20,073 nt of DNA from an uncultured Novosphingobium sp. (GCA_937897535.1 CALCQB010000316.1:1-20073), one strand, 5' to 3'; counted from the stretch's first letter, positions 8,333 through 14,837 are shown. The notes: a model not told the origin generated them from the sequence alone. Numbers and translations are program-made.

Positions 8333-10056
8333 TCCCCGCCCCCCTTGCCGACCAGCGGAGCAAGATCGGTAATGTCCACATCGCGGGTGGCGTCGGGCAT
8401 GATCCCCAGCAGCGGTCCGATCCGCGGGACCAGGCGGCCAACCACCGGGGCGGCGTTCCACGCGGCGGTGCGCTGGCCCGAGGTGGCGACGGTGCCCTGG
8501 GGTTCGTCCAGCATCGCGATGATCACGTAGCGCGGATGATCCATCGGGAAGGCTGCGGCGAAGGTCGCCACCAGCGAGGTCTTCTTGTAGCCACCCGCAC
8601 CGGGCTTTTCGGCCGAGCCGGTCTTGCCGCCGACCCGGTAGCCGACCGCGTTGGCCTTGCGGCCCGTACCGAGATCGACGATCAGCCGCAGCAGCTGGCG
8701 CATCCTTGCGCTGGTGCTGGCCTTGAACACCCGGCGGCCCGGGACAACCTGGCCTGGCTCCAGCTTCATCAATGTGGCCGGACGCCAGACCCCGCCATTG
8801 ACCAGCGCAGCATAGGCACTGGCGAGGTGCAGCGGCGTAACCGCGATGCCGTGACCATAGGACACGGTCATGGTGGTGATCCGCGACCATTCGCCCCGGG
8901 GCCACAGCGGAAAGCCGCGCGCCGGAAGCTCGATCTGGGCGCGCTGGTCCATCCCCAGCGAACGCATCGTCTGGTTAAGTCGAATGCCGCCGAGCTCATC
9001 GCCAACTTGCGCGGTGACGATGTTGGAGGAATGGATCAGCGCTTCGGGCACGTTGAGCGAAGCACCCAGCGTATGGCTGTCGCGGATCTGAAAGCCGCCG
9101 ATCGCCAGCGGGCGGTTCGATTGATAGCGGCGCGACAGGTCGGTGATCACCCCGGCATCGATCGCGGCGGCGACAGTGATCGGCTTGAAGGTCGAACCCA
9201 ACTCATAGACCTGGTTGGTCACCCGGTTGAAGATGAAGCTTTCGCCGGTGCGGTCGATCAGGTTGGGGTTGAACGAGGGCAGCGAGGCCAGCGCGACGAC
9301 TTCGCCGGTATCGACATCGAGCACGATCCCGGCTGCGCCCTTGGCGTTCGAATCGGTCATCCCGCGCGACAGTTCCTCTTCCAGCGCGCCCTGGACCCGT
9401 GCGTCGATCGACAGCGCGGCCGGAGTTCCGCGCTGGGCCGGGTCGGTCAGCCGCTGGTCGAAGACCTGCTCCATCCCGACGTGACCGTGTCCGTCGGCTC
9501 CGACGAAACCGAGCACGTGCGCGGCCATCGAACCCTGCGGATAGAACCGTTCGGTCTCACGCGGGAATTCCAGCGCCGGTTCGCCCAGCGCGTGGATCCG
9601 GTTGGCATCCTCAGGCAGGATCCGACGGCGCAGATAGCCGGGCTTGCCATCGGCCAGCCGGGCGGTCAGCGCGTTGACTTCAAGGTCCGGGAATATCCGC
9701 ACCAGCTTTTCCGCGACTTCGCGCGGGCTACCGACCAGCGGCGGACCATCGCCGCCCAGCGCCGCCGGATTGTACCACAGCGCATAGGCGGGAAAGGCGC
9801 GGGCCAGCGGCACACCATTGCGATCGACGATATCGGCGCGCTCGGGCAGCAGCATGGTGCCGAACTGTTGCTGGGTCGGGTTCTGCTCGAACAGGCCCAG
9901 GAACAGGATCCGGCCGACCGCGGCAACCGCAATCAGGGCAAAGGCCAGCACCACCCACAAGACCCGCCACTTGGCCATCAGCAGGCTGCGCGCGCGAACA
10001 TTGACCAGCGCGCCGCGGCCCGAAGAGATAGCGGTCGAGATCGCGATCGTGCTCAT
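8329..10056 (-). CDS. ftsI: Septal peptidoglycan D,D-transpeptidase FtsI (class B PBP3)
   Basis: FtsI cross-links septal peptidoglycan and works with FtsW at the division site. The protein is 575 residues, as is usual. It has a short cytoplasmic N-terminus and one membrane anchor (about 32-53). A periplasmic PBP-dimer domain follows, with RADIVDRNGVPLA (73-85) and FYPQGSMAAHVLGFVG (171-186). The transpeptidase domain carries the three penicillin-binding motifs: STFK with catalytic S288, SSN at 343-345 and KTG at 478-480. The start at 10056 overlaps the ftsL stop as ATGA, and the end overlaps murE as ATGA. The full motif set points to an active enzyme that should bind beta-lactams. Confidence 0.97.
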   Translation of the reverse strand: MSTIAISTAISSGRGALVNVRARSLLMAKWRVLWVVLAFALIAVAAVGRILFLGLFEQNPTQQQFGTMLLPERADIVDRNGVPLARAFPAYALWYNPAALGGDGPPLVGSPREVAEKLVRIFPDLEVNALTARLADGKPGYLRRRILPEDANRIHALGEPALEFPRETERFYPQGSMAAHVLGFVGADGHGHVGMEQVFDQRLTDPAQRGTPAALSIDARVQGALEEELSRGMTDSNAKGAAGIVLDVDTGEVVALASLPSFNPNLIDRTGESFIFNRVTNQVYELGSTFKPITVAAAIDAGVITDLSRRYQSNRPLAIGGFQIRDSHTLGASLNVPEALIHSSNIVTAQVGDELGGIRLNQTMRSLGMDQRAQIELPARGFPLWPRGEWSRITTMTVSYGHGIAVTPLHLASAYAALVNGGVWRPATLMKLEPGQVVPGRRVFKASTSARMRQLLRLIVDLGTGRKANAVGYRVGGKTGSAEKPGAGGYKKTSLVATFAAAFPMDHPRYVIIAMLDEPQGTVATSGQRTAAWNAAPVVGRLVPRIGPLLGIMPDATRDVDITDLAPLVGKGGGE

Positions 10057-10556
10057 TCCTGACGGGCATCCTTCGGTTCGATCGTCCCGAGCCGGTCGCC
10101 CAGCGTCGCGTCGGTGGTGACCTTGCGCTTGCCATCGCGCGGTGGTTCGGCCGCCATGGCCTTGCCCGACAGCGGATTGACCATGCTCGGCAGCGCGCTG
10201 GTTTCGCGCGGCGCATCGGCGCTGGCGACCCGGATCGGGCTCGGCGCATCGGCCGCGCGCGGCTTGCCCAGCGCGGCCAGCTGGCGCTCGCCTTCAAGGT
10301 ACTGCCCGGCAGCCGGCGCCTGATAGCCGAACTCGACCTCGTTGAGGCTGCGCAGCTGCTGCTGGTTGGCGCGGGTCTCGAACTCGGTCTCAAGCAGCAG
10401 CTTGTCCTGCTTGACCGACACGATCTGCCGTTCGGCCAACCGGACCTGGCTCTTCACCGCGTTGACCTTGAAGGTCAGGATCACGGTGAAGGTGAAGCAG
10501 GTCAGCAGCACTGCGGCCCAGCCGATCGAGCGTAGGCGGTCGCGGGTCAGGTTCAT
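10053..10556 (-). CDS. ftsL: Cell division protein FtsL-like
   Basis: FtsL is a small bitopic protein that forms a complex with FtsB and FtsQ and helps activate FtsW-FtsI. The assignment rests mainly on position, between rsmH and ftsI, and on architecture, because FtsL sequences vary greatly. The protein is 167 residues with a short basic cytoplasmic start and one membrane helix (about 12-30). A charged, leucine-containing segment (about 34-72) is consistent with a periplasmic coiled coil. After residue 80 comes a long low-complexity tail rich in Ala, Pro, Arg and Asp. That tail makes it longer than E. coli FtsL (121). Both ends are ATGA overlaps. Confidence 0.85.
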   Translation of the reverse strand: MNLTRDRLRSIGWAAVLLTCFTFTVILTFKVNAVKSQVRLAERQIVSVKQDKLLLETEFETRANQQQLRSLNEVEFGYQAPAAGQYLEGERQLAALGKPRAADAPSPIRVASADAPRETSALPSMVNPLSGKAMAAEPPRDGKRKVTTDATLGDRLGTIEPKDARQE

Positions 10557-11500
10557 GCGGCCCTCCTTGTCCGGGGCGGAGCATCGGTGCGGACGGCCGC
10601 GCGGAGCGTGGCGGAGCGGGCCCGGGGATTGCGGGCCAGCTCCGCTTCGGACGGGCGCAGCGCCTTGCCGACCTGGGCGAAGGTTGGGGCAAAAGCCGGG
10701 GCGCTGGCCGGCATATGGCGCGAGGCATTGGCGATCGCGCCGCTGGCTTCGCGCAGGAAATTCTTGACGATCCGGTCTTCGAGGCTGTGGAAGGCAACCA
10801 CCGCAAGCCGTCCGCCGGGGACCAGCAGGGCTTCGGCGGCGGACAACCCGGCGCGCAGCTCGTCAAGCTCGGCGTTGATGTGGATGCGGATCGCCTGAAA
10901 GCTGCGGGTGGCGGGATCCTTGGGCGCGCCGGGCCGATAGCCGAGCGCCTTGCGCACCACATGGGCGAGCTGGCCGGTGGTCTCGAGCGGACGAGCGGCA
11001 ACGATCGCGCGGGCAACCCGGCGCGACTGGCGCTCTTCGCCGTATTCGTAGAGCACGTCGGCAATCGTGCCTTCCGCCGCCGTGTTGAGGAAATCGGCGG
11101 CGCTTTCCCCATCCTGGCCCATCCGCATGTCGAGCAGGCCATCGCTGGAAAAGGCAAAGCCGCGCTCGGCCTGGTCGAGCTGCATCGAGGAGACCCCGAT
11201 ATCCATCACCACCCCGTCGACCCGGGCGACCCCGGCTTCGGCCAGCGAGGCGACCATTTCGGAGAAACGGCGCGGATGGAGCACCAGCCGGGGCGGGCTT
11301 TCCCCGGCTTCGCTCCAGCCGCGTCCGCCCCGGATCGCGTCCGGATCGCGATCGAAGGCGTGAACGCTGGCACCGGCATCGAGCAAACGGCGGGTATAGC
11401 CGCCGGCGCCAAAGGTGGCATCGACGATCACCGTGCCGGGGGCAGGCGCGAGCGCGGCGATCACTTCATCGAGCAGGACGGGAATGTGCGGAGCGGTCAT
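10553..11500 (-). CDS. rsmH: 16S rRNA (cytosine-1402-N4)-methyltransferase RsmH (MraW)
   Basis: RsmH uses S-adenosylmethionine to methylate N4 of C1402 in the decoding centre of 16S rRNA. The protein is 315 residues, the usual length. It begins MTAPHIPVLLDEVIAALAP, the typical HxPVLLxE start, and has the SAM-binding motif DATFGAGGYT at 27-36. Further on are GVVMDIGVSSMQLDQAERGFAF and RSFQAIRIHINAELDEL, both strong family signatures. The gene follows mraZ with an ATGA overlap and overlaps ftsL in the same way. Its place in the dcw cluster is conserved in bacteria even though it acts on the ribosome. Confidence 0.97.
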   Translation of the reverse strand: MTAPHIPVLLDEVIAALAPAPGTVIVDATFGAGGYTRRLLDAGASVHAFDRDPDAIRGGRGWSEAGESPPRLVLHPRRFSEMVASLAEAGVARVDGVVMDIGVSSMQLDQAERGFAFSSDGLLDMRMGQDGESAADFLNTAAEGTIADVLYEYGEERQSRRVARAIVAARPLETTGQLAHVVRKALGYRPGAPKDPATRSFQAIRIHINAELDELRAGLSAAEALLVPGGRLAVVAFHSLEDRIVKNFLREASGAIANASRHMPASAPAFAPTFAQVGKALRPSEAELARNPRARSATLRAAVRTDAPPRTRRAA

Positions 11501-12000
11501 TTCCGCCCCTTGCCGTTGCGGGCCTGGCTGGCGAGGTCGAGGCAGGCTTCCTGGGCATCTTCCCAGCCCAATCCCATTTCGGCGAGGACATCCGGGCTCC
11601 AGATCGTGAACTGCTTGCCGCCGCCCTGGAAGAACGCCGCATCGCTCAGCGCGCCGAGCTTGAAGAACCGTTCGGGCAGGATGAACCGGCCGGAATCGTC
11701 GAACGGCACGCGGGCGAAGCCGTAGAGTTGCTGGGCGCGCAGATCGCGGTCGTAATCCTGCTGGCGGTCAAGCGCGTTGCGCTCTTCACGGTCGAGCTCG
11801 GCTTCGAATTCGGCAACCCGCGACAGCCCGAAACCGGTCAGGCATTTCCACCGCGAATGCTTGGCGATGCACAGGACACGCTCACCATCGCCGGAATCGC
11901 GAACCGCTTTGCGGAAGTCTGGGGGCAGCACGAAGCGGCCCTTTTCGCCCAGCAGCGAAAAGCCTTGGCCACTATATGCTACAGGCTTTCCCGCCTCCAC
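11497..12000 (-). CDS. mraZ: Transcriptional regulator MraZ
   Basis: MraZ is a DNA-binding protein with two AbrB-like swapped-hairpin domains that forms rings and, in E. coli, represses its own dcw promoter. The protein is 167 residues (E. coli 152). The two repeats are visible as YSGQGFSLLGEKGRFVLPPD (9-28) and FARVPFDDSGRFILPERFF (about 98-116), each with the (E/D)xxGR-(F)-xLP core. The start is GTG at 12000; no ATG lies between it and the first conserved motif. The upstream bases (GCGGGGCGAAAA) form only a poor ribosome-binding site. It is the first gene of the cluster. GGGAT repeats that could be its own target lie about 150-195 nt upstream. Confidence 0.93.
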   Translation of the reverse strand: MEAGKPVAYSGQGFSLLGEKGRFVLPPDFRKAVRDSGDGERVLCIAKHSRWKCLTGFGLSRVAEFEAELDREERNALDRQQDYDRDLRAQQLYGFARVPFDDSGRFILPERFFKLGALSDAAFFQGGGKQFTIWSPDVLAEMGLGWEDAQEACLDLASQARNGKGRK

Positions 12001-12018
12001 TTTTCGCCCCGCACCAAG

Positions 12019-12099
12019 CCGGGATTGCTCCCGGGTCCCGAAAAAAATCCTCCCTCACCCGGCCGCGCGCCCCCGCGGCCAGATCGCTCCTTGGGAGCG
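12019..12099 (-). other. Three short hairpins in the mraZ 5' leader
   Basis: Three perfect stems sit one after another just before mraZ. At 12019-12034 a 6-bp stem CCGGGA/TCCCGG has a 4-nt loop. At 12061-12080 a 7-bp stem GGCCGCG/CGCGGCC has a 6-nt loop. At 12085-12099 a 6-bp stem CGCTCC/GGAGCG has a 3-nt loop. A run of seven T on the minus strand (12041-12047) follows the second and third stems by 13 nt or more, too far for a standard intrinsic terminator. They could shape the leader RNA or tune mraZ translation; that is inference. Confidence 0.45.
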
Positions 12100-12149
12100 C
12101 GGCGATGGAATTGGATGTCGATGAAACGGTGCAATACCGCTGCAATTGC

Positions 12150-12196
12150 GGGGATGAAAGGGAAAATTGCGGGATTTCACGGGATAACTCGGTAAA
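12150..12196 (+). promoter_or_regulatory. Phased GGGAT repeats resembling MraZ boxes
   Basis: On the plus strand, GGGAT occurs at 12151-12155, 12171-12175 and 12181-12185, with GGGAA at 12160-12164 and a degenerate GGTAA at 12191-12195. The spacing is 10 bp, with the second copy one base out of phase. E. coli MraZ is known to bind TGGGN repeats with 5-nt spacers, which is the same 10-bp period, upstream of mraZ. The match in core and period suggests an autoregulatory operator. Here the GGG side reads on the strand opposite to transcription, and the first base is mostly C or G rather than T. Confidence 0.6.
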
Positions 12197-12207
12197 TAAC
12201 TGATTAA
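12193..12207 (+). promoter_or_regulatory. CtrA-like site (TAAA-N7-TTAA)
   Basis: The sequence TAAA-TAACTGA-TTAA, read on the minus strand as TTAA-N7-TTTA, matches 7 of 8 bases of the alphaproteobacterial CtrA consensus TTAA-N7-TTAA. It lies just downstream of the putative -10 element and touches the last GGGAT-like repeat, a place where a bound protein could block transcription. The region is AT-rich, so a chance match is quite possible. Confidence 0.35.
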
Positions 12208-12210
12208 TTT

Positions 12211-12239
12211 ATATTTGATTCCTTGGACGGATTGTTCAA
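12211..12239 (-). promoter_or_regulatory. Putative promoter of the dcw cluster
   Basis: On the minus strand TTGAAC (12239-12234) is followed after 17 nt by AAATAT (12216-12211), a plausible -35/-10 pair. TATAAA, three bases further on, is an alternative -10. A GATTC site (12217-12221) sits directly against the -10 inside the spacer. Transcription would start near 12204, leaving a leader of about 200 nt before the mraZ GTG. Confidence 0.5.
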
Positions 12240-12343
12240 AAGCAAAATGTTTGCAGTTTGTTCCAACCAAGAATCAGCGACTTAGGCCGCGACTCCCAGA
12301 GATTGGGTGAGCCTTCCCGTCAATTCCCCAAATGTAACGAATC
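12217..12343. promoter_or_regulatory. Cluster of four GANTC (CcrM methylation) sites
   Basis: GATTC at 12217-12221, GAATC at 12271-12275, GACTC at 12291-12295 and GAATC at 12339-12343 are all GANTC, the target of the cell-cycle methylase CcrM in alphaproteobacteria. None occurs between 12001 and 12216. The first lies in the promoter spacer next to the -10, where GcrA-responsive GANTC sites are found in Caulobacter. Regulation by methylation is inference. Confidence 0.5.
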
Positions 12344-13094
12344 AACGCGCCGCGAAGGCGGTGTCGAGCAGCGCGGCAAAGGCCTTTGCGCGAGTTCCTT
12401 CGGGGTCGTCTCGCTCTAGCACGGCAGCGTCTGCCAAGGCAAAGACCCGCCCCTTGCCGATCGAACAGGTGACGGCGAGCCCATCGCCCCACAACCGGCA
12501 ATTGTCCTGGCCTCTGGTGGCAAAGCGGCCGGGCAGGTTGACCGGCACCGCCACCCCCATCACCTCGCGGCGTTGCTCGCCCAGCTCCTGTCCATCATCC
12601 AGATGGAGATCCAGCCCCCAACGGGCCAGGATCGGTGAAAGCAGCACCACCGCCTGCGGACGGCGCGGATCGACCAGCGGAAACGCCGATTCCTCGGTCA
12701 GCGCCGGATCGGCCAGCAGGAACAGCTGCCCCCCGCCCCGCACCCACGCATCGAGCGCAACGTTTTCCTGCGGGTTGAGCACGCGCGGCTGGGCCATTAC
12801 CAGCCGTCGGAGCTTGCCCAGCGGTGCTTGCCCCGGCGCGCCGACCAGCACGTCGATCGGCTCGATTGCCCCGGTCCGCGCCAACATGGCGCGCGCCCAG
12901 TGCGGCGGCTGATCCTGGCCAAGTGTGGTTGAAATGTCCGGGCTATCCGCCCACAGGATCGGCAGCGTGGTGAACAGTCCGATCGGCTCCAGCGAACGCG
13001 CCGCGCGCGGTGCCGACCACCACACCAAGGCACCCAGCGCGGTCAGGACCAGCGCAGCGATGATCCAGCGTTGGCGGGCTTTAGCGAGGAGCAT
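12342..13094 (-). CDS. Membrane-anchored GldG/DUF4350-like protein, function unknown
   Basis: The protein is 250 residues. One membrane helix at about 11-27 anchors it, with most of the chain outside the cytoplasm. The segment 105-130 (L-N-P-Q-E...LDAWVRGGGQLFLLADP) and the later GKGRVFALADAAVLE (213-227) resemble the glutamine-amidotransferase-like fold of DUF4350 and of GldG-type auxiliary proteins of ABC transporters. I recognise the pattern only; no enzyme activity is implied. No ABC ATPase or permease of that type is nearby, so a partner is not evident. The start overlaps the end of the preceding small membrane protein by 14 nt, so the two are probably co-transcribed. It ends just before the mraZ control region on the same strand. 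Confidence 0.75.
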   Translation of the reverse strand: MLLAKARQRWIIAALVLTALGALVWWSAPRAARSLEPIGLFTTLPILWADSPDISTTLGQDQPPHWARAMLARTGAIEPIDVLVGAPGQAPLGKLRRLVMAQPRVLNPQENVALDAWVRGGGQLFLLADPALTEESAFPLVDPRRPQAVVLLSPILARWGLDLHLDDGQELGEQRREVMGVAVPVNLPGRFATRGQDNCRLWGDGLAVTCSIGKGRVFALADAAVLERDDPEGTRAKAFAALLDTAFAAR

Positions 13095-13428
13095 TGGCGG
13101 CAGCAGCCGCCGGACGGGCCGCAGCCGAGGGTGCTTCGCTCGGCACGGCCGAGGGCACTACCCCCAGATCGGCCAGCGGATCGGAATTGGTCGGCGAAGC
13201 GCTGGCCGAGGCCTGCTCGGCAGGGCTCCTGCCGGCATCTTCCGCCATCCGGGCGCGGTCATTGATGATGTTGGCCAGGCCCACTATCAGCAGCACCGCG
13301 GCGATCAGGAACAAGCCGGTCTGGAGCCGCTGGACGGCCTGGGCGCGCAACTCCCGCGCCGATGGCGGCACGAAGTGCTGCGGACCGGAAAGCGGTGGTG
13401 TGACCCTACGTGGCGGTTGTGTTGCCAT
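13081..13428 (-). CDS. Small single-pass membrane protein, function unknown
   Basis: The protein is 115 residues. A proline-rich basic start (1-30) is followed by one strongly hydrophobic helix (about 37-54). The tail (about 60-115) is low in complexity, rich in Ala, Ser and Pro, and would face the periplasm if the basic N-terminus stays inside. I recognise no family. The ATG at 13428 has no clear ribosome-binding site. The gene lies 21 nt after the cysteine-synthase-like gene and overlaps the next gene by 14 nt, which suggests one transcript. The long open frame, conserved direction and overlap support it being real. Confidence 0.65.
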   Translation of the reverse strand: MATQPPRRVTPPLSGPQHFVPPSARELRAQAVQRLQTGLFLIAAVLLIVGLANIINDRARMAEDAGRSPAEQASASASPTNSDPLADLGVVPSAVPSEAPSAAARPAAAAANAPR

Positions 13429-13449
13429 TCTGTGACGAAGGCTAGCCGA

Positions 13450-14457
13450 TCAGACGAGCCAAGGGAAGACCGGAAGTCCCTTGGATTTGAGCCATTCCGC
13501 ATTGTAGAGGCTGGAGAGGTAGCGAAAGCCGGTATCGCACAGAATCGTCGCGACCCGCGGATTTTCCCGCCCATCGGCGACAAGTTGCTGGCCCAGCGCG
13601 ACGGCTCCGGCAACATTTATCCCCGAGGACAGCCCCAGGCACAGCCCTTCTTCCTTGAGCAGCCGGGCGACCCATTCCAGCCCTTCCTCGTCCGAAATCC
13701 GGAACTGGGTGTCGATCGGCGCGCCTTCGAGGTTGGCGGTGATCCGGCCTTGCCCGATCCCTTCGGCGACCGAGGTTCCCTCAGCCTTGAGCTCGCCATT
13801 GGCGTAGTAATTGTACAGCGCCGCGCCGTGCGGATCGGTCAGCGCGATCCGGATGTTCTCGTCGAACGCCTTGAGCCCCAGTCCGACCCCGGCAATCGTC
13901 CCGCCGGTCCCGGCCGCGCAGGTAAATCCATCGATCCGGTGCTCAAGCTGCTCCCAGATTTCGAGGGCGGTGCTTTCGATATGGGCCTTGCGGTTGGCGA
14001 TATTGTCAAACTGGTTGGCCCAGACCGCGCCCTCGGTCTCTTCGGCCAGTCGGCGCGAGGTATGGACGAAATGCCCCGGATTGGAGAACGGTGCAGGCGG
14101 GACCAGCACCAGTTCGGCCCCCAGCGCGCGCAGCGTGTCCATCTTTTCCTTGGACTGGTTCTCGGGCATCACGATCACGGTCTTGTAGCCCAGCGCGTTG
14201 GCGACCAGCGCGATCCCGATCCCGGTGTTGCCGGCCGTGCCTTCGACGATCGTCCCGCCTGGCAGCAGCGCGCCCCGGGCCTCGGCATCGCGAACGATCC
14301 ACAACGCCGCGCGGTCTTTCACCGACGCGCCGGGATTGGCGAATTCGCACTTGCCCCAGATTTCGCAGCCGGCCGCTTCGCTCGGCCCTTCGAGCAGGAC
14401 CAGCGGGGTGTTGCCGATCAAATCTAGCGTGTCAGTCCTGGCGATTGGTGCGTTCAT
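13450..14457 (-). CDS. Cysteine synthase-like PLP-dependent enzyme (CysK/Cds1-type)
   Basis: The protein is 335 residues of the fold-type II PLP family that makes L-cysteine from O-acetylserine and sulfide. It starts with TLDLIGNTPLVLLEGP (10-25). The PLP lysine is K47 in GASVKDRAA. The substrate loop reads EGTAGNTGIG (72-81), with Ala where classical CysK has Ser in TSGNT. The phosphate-binding loop GTGGT is at 183-187 and SSG is at 277-279. The loop variant and the segment PFSNPGHFVHTSRRLAEE (123-140) recall a subgroup that includes cysteine desulfhydrases of the Cds1 type, so the reaction may not be plain cysteine synthesis. The frame opens at a TTG at 14493, but the ATG at 14457 gives the typical N-terminus. 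Confidence 0.85.
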   Translation of the reverse strand: MNAPIARTDTLDLIGNTPLVLLEGPSEAAGCEIWGKCEFANPGASVKDRAALWIVRDAEARGALLPGGTIVEGTAGNTGIGIALVANALGYKTVIVMPENQSKEKMDTLRALGAELVLVPPAPFSNPGHFVHTSRRLAEETEGAVWANQFDNIANRKAHIESTALEIWEQLEHRIDGFTCAAGTGGTIAGVGLGLKAFDENIRIALTDPHGAALYNYYANGELKAEGTSVAEGIGQGRITANLEGAPIDTQFRISDEEGLEWVARLLKEEGLCLGLSSGINVAGAVALGQQLVADGRENPRVATILCDTGFRYLSSLYNAEWLKSKGLPVFPWLV

Positions 14458-14481
14458 GACGGCAGAGGTAGGTTTGCTGGA

Positions 14482-14511
14482 GCCGCTGCGCAACGGATTT
14501 GCGCTTGCGGC
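14482..14511 (-). terminator. Hairpin between the ferredoxin and cysteine-synthase-like genes
   Basis: A stem of two parts, GCCGC/GCGGC outside and GCGCAA/TTGCGC inside, closes a 5-nt loop with a small internal mismatch. It starts 8 nt after the ferredoxin stop and ends 24 nt before the next start. No T-run follows, so it is not a standard intrinsic terminator. It may attenuate or protect the ferredoxin transcript. Confidence 0.35.
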
Positions 14512-14519
14512 CCTGAAAC

Positions 14520-14837
14520 TCAGTCTTCCGGGGCGATCGTGACCTTGAGCCCGTCGAGTTCGTCACTCATTTCCAGCTGGCACGACAGCCGCGAGTTTTC
14601 GGTGCGGTGGTCGGTCGAATCGAGCAGGTCGTTTTCGTCTTCGCTCAGCGGGGTGACCTTTCCGGCAAAGGCCGGATCGACATAGACGTGGCAGGTCGCG
14701 CACGAGCAGCAGCCGCCGCACAGCGCCAGCAGTTCGTCAAAGCCGTTGTCGCGGATCGCTTCCATCACCGAAACCCCGGCGCTGGCATCGATCTGCTTTT
14801 CCTCACCGGCCCGGTTGACCACGACTAGCTTGGGCAT
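14520..14837 (-). CDS. [2Fe-2S] ferredoxin, adrenodoxin/ISC type
   Basis: The protein is 105 residues, a normal length for a vertebrate-type or ISC ferredoxin that carries electrons to cytochromes P450, Rieske oxygenases or Fe-S assembly. The cluster ligands fit C40-x5-C46-x2-C49 and C86, as in adrenodoxin-like proteins. Two further cysteines, C43 and C44, lie inside the loop and are unusual. LSEDENDLLD (64-73) is the acidic segment that usually contacts the reductase. The start has GAGGA upstream on the minus strand. No isc genes are nearby, so an ISC role is not shown. It is transcribed away from the glycosylase gene across a 90-nt gap that should hold both promoters. Confidence 0.92.
   Translation of the reverse strand: MPKLVVVNRAGEEKQIDASAGVSVMEAIRDNGFDELLALCGGCCSCATCHVYVDPAFAGKVTPLSEDENDLLDSTDHRTENSRLSCQLEMSDELDGLKVTIAPED

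Larger units (their letters stand above)
12001..12341. promoter_or_regulatory. 341-bp control region upstream of the dcw cluster
   Basis: This is the only gene-free stretch longer than 300 bases. The half nearest mraZ (12001-12110) is GC-rich and full of short hairpins. The part from about 12180 to 12290 is markedly AT-rich compared with everything around it and holds the promoter-like, CtrA-like, GANTC and MraZ-box-like signals listed separately. The far end (12291-12341) follows the stop of the upstream same-strand gene, and I see no convincing terminator there. Short reading frames across it have poor starts and run through the promoter, so I do not call them. Confidence 0.8.

Noticed and set aside
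6872..8905. 677-residue version of murE starting inside ftsI
   Set aside because: The extra N-terminus is ftsI read in another frame; the ATG at 8332 with the ATGA overlap gives a normal MurE.
8536..10062. 508-residue open frame on the plus strand opposite ftsI
   Set aside because: It is a shadow of ftsI in GC-rich DNA; composition is Arg/Gly/Asp-rich with no motif, and ftsI has all catalytic motifs.
12041..12080. Possible intrinsic terminator or attenuator before mraZ (hairpin plus seven T)
   Set aside because: The T-run begins 13 nt after the 12061-12080 stem on the minus strand, too far for standard termination; kept only as a structured leader.
12055..12270. 71-residue minus-strand frame upstream of mraZ
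   Set aside because: It begins at a TTG, runs through the promoter and leader, and resembles no protein family.
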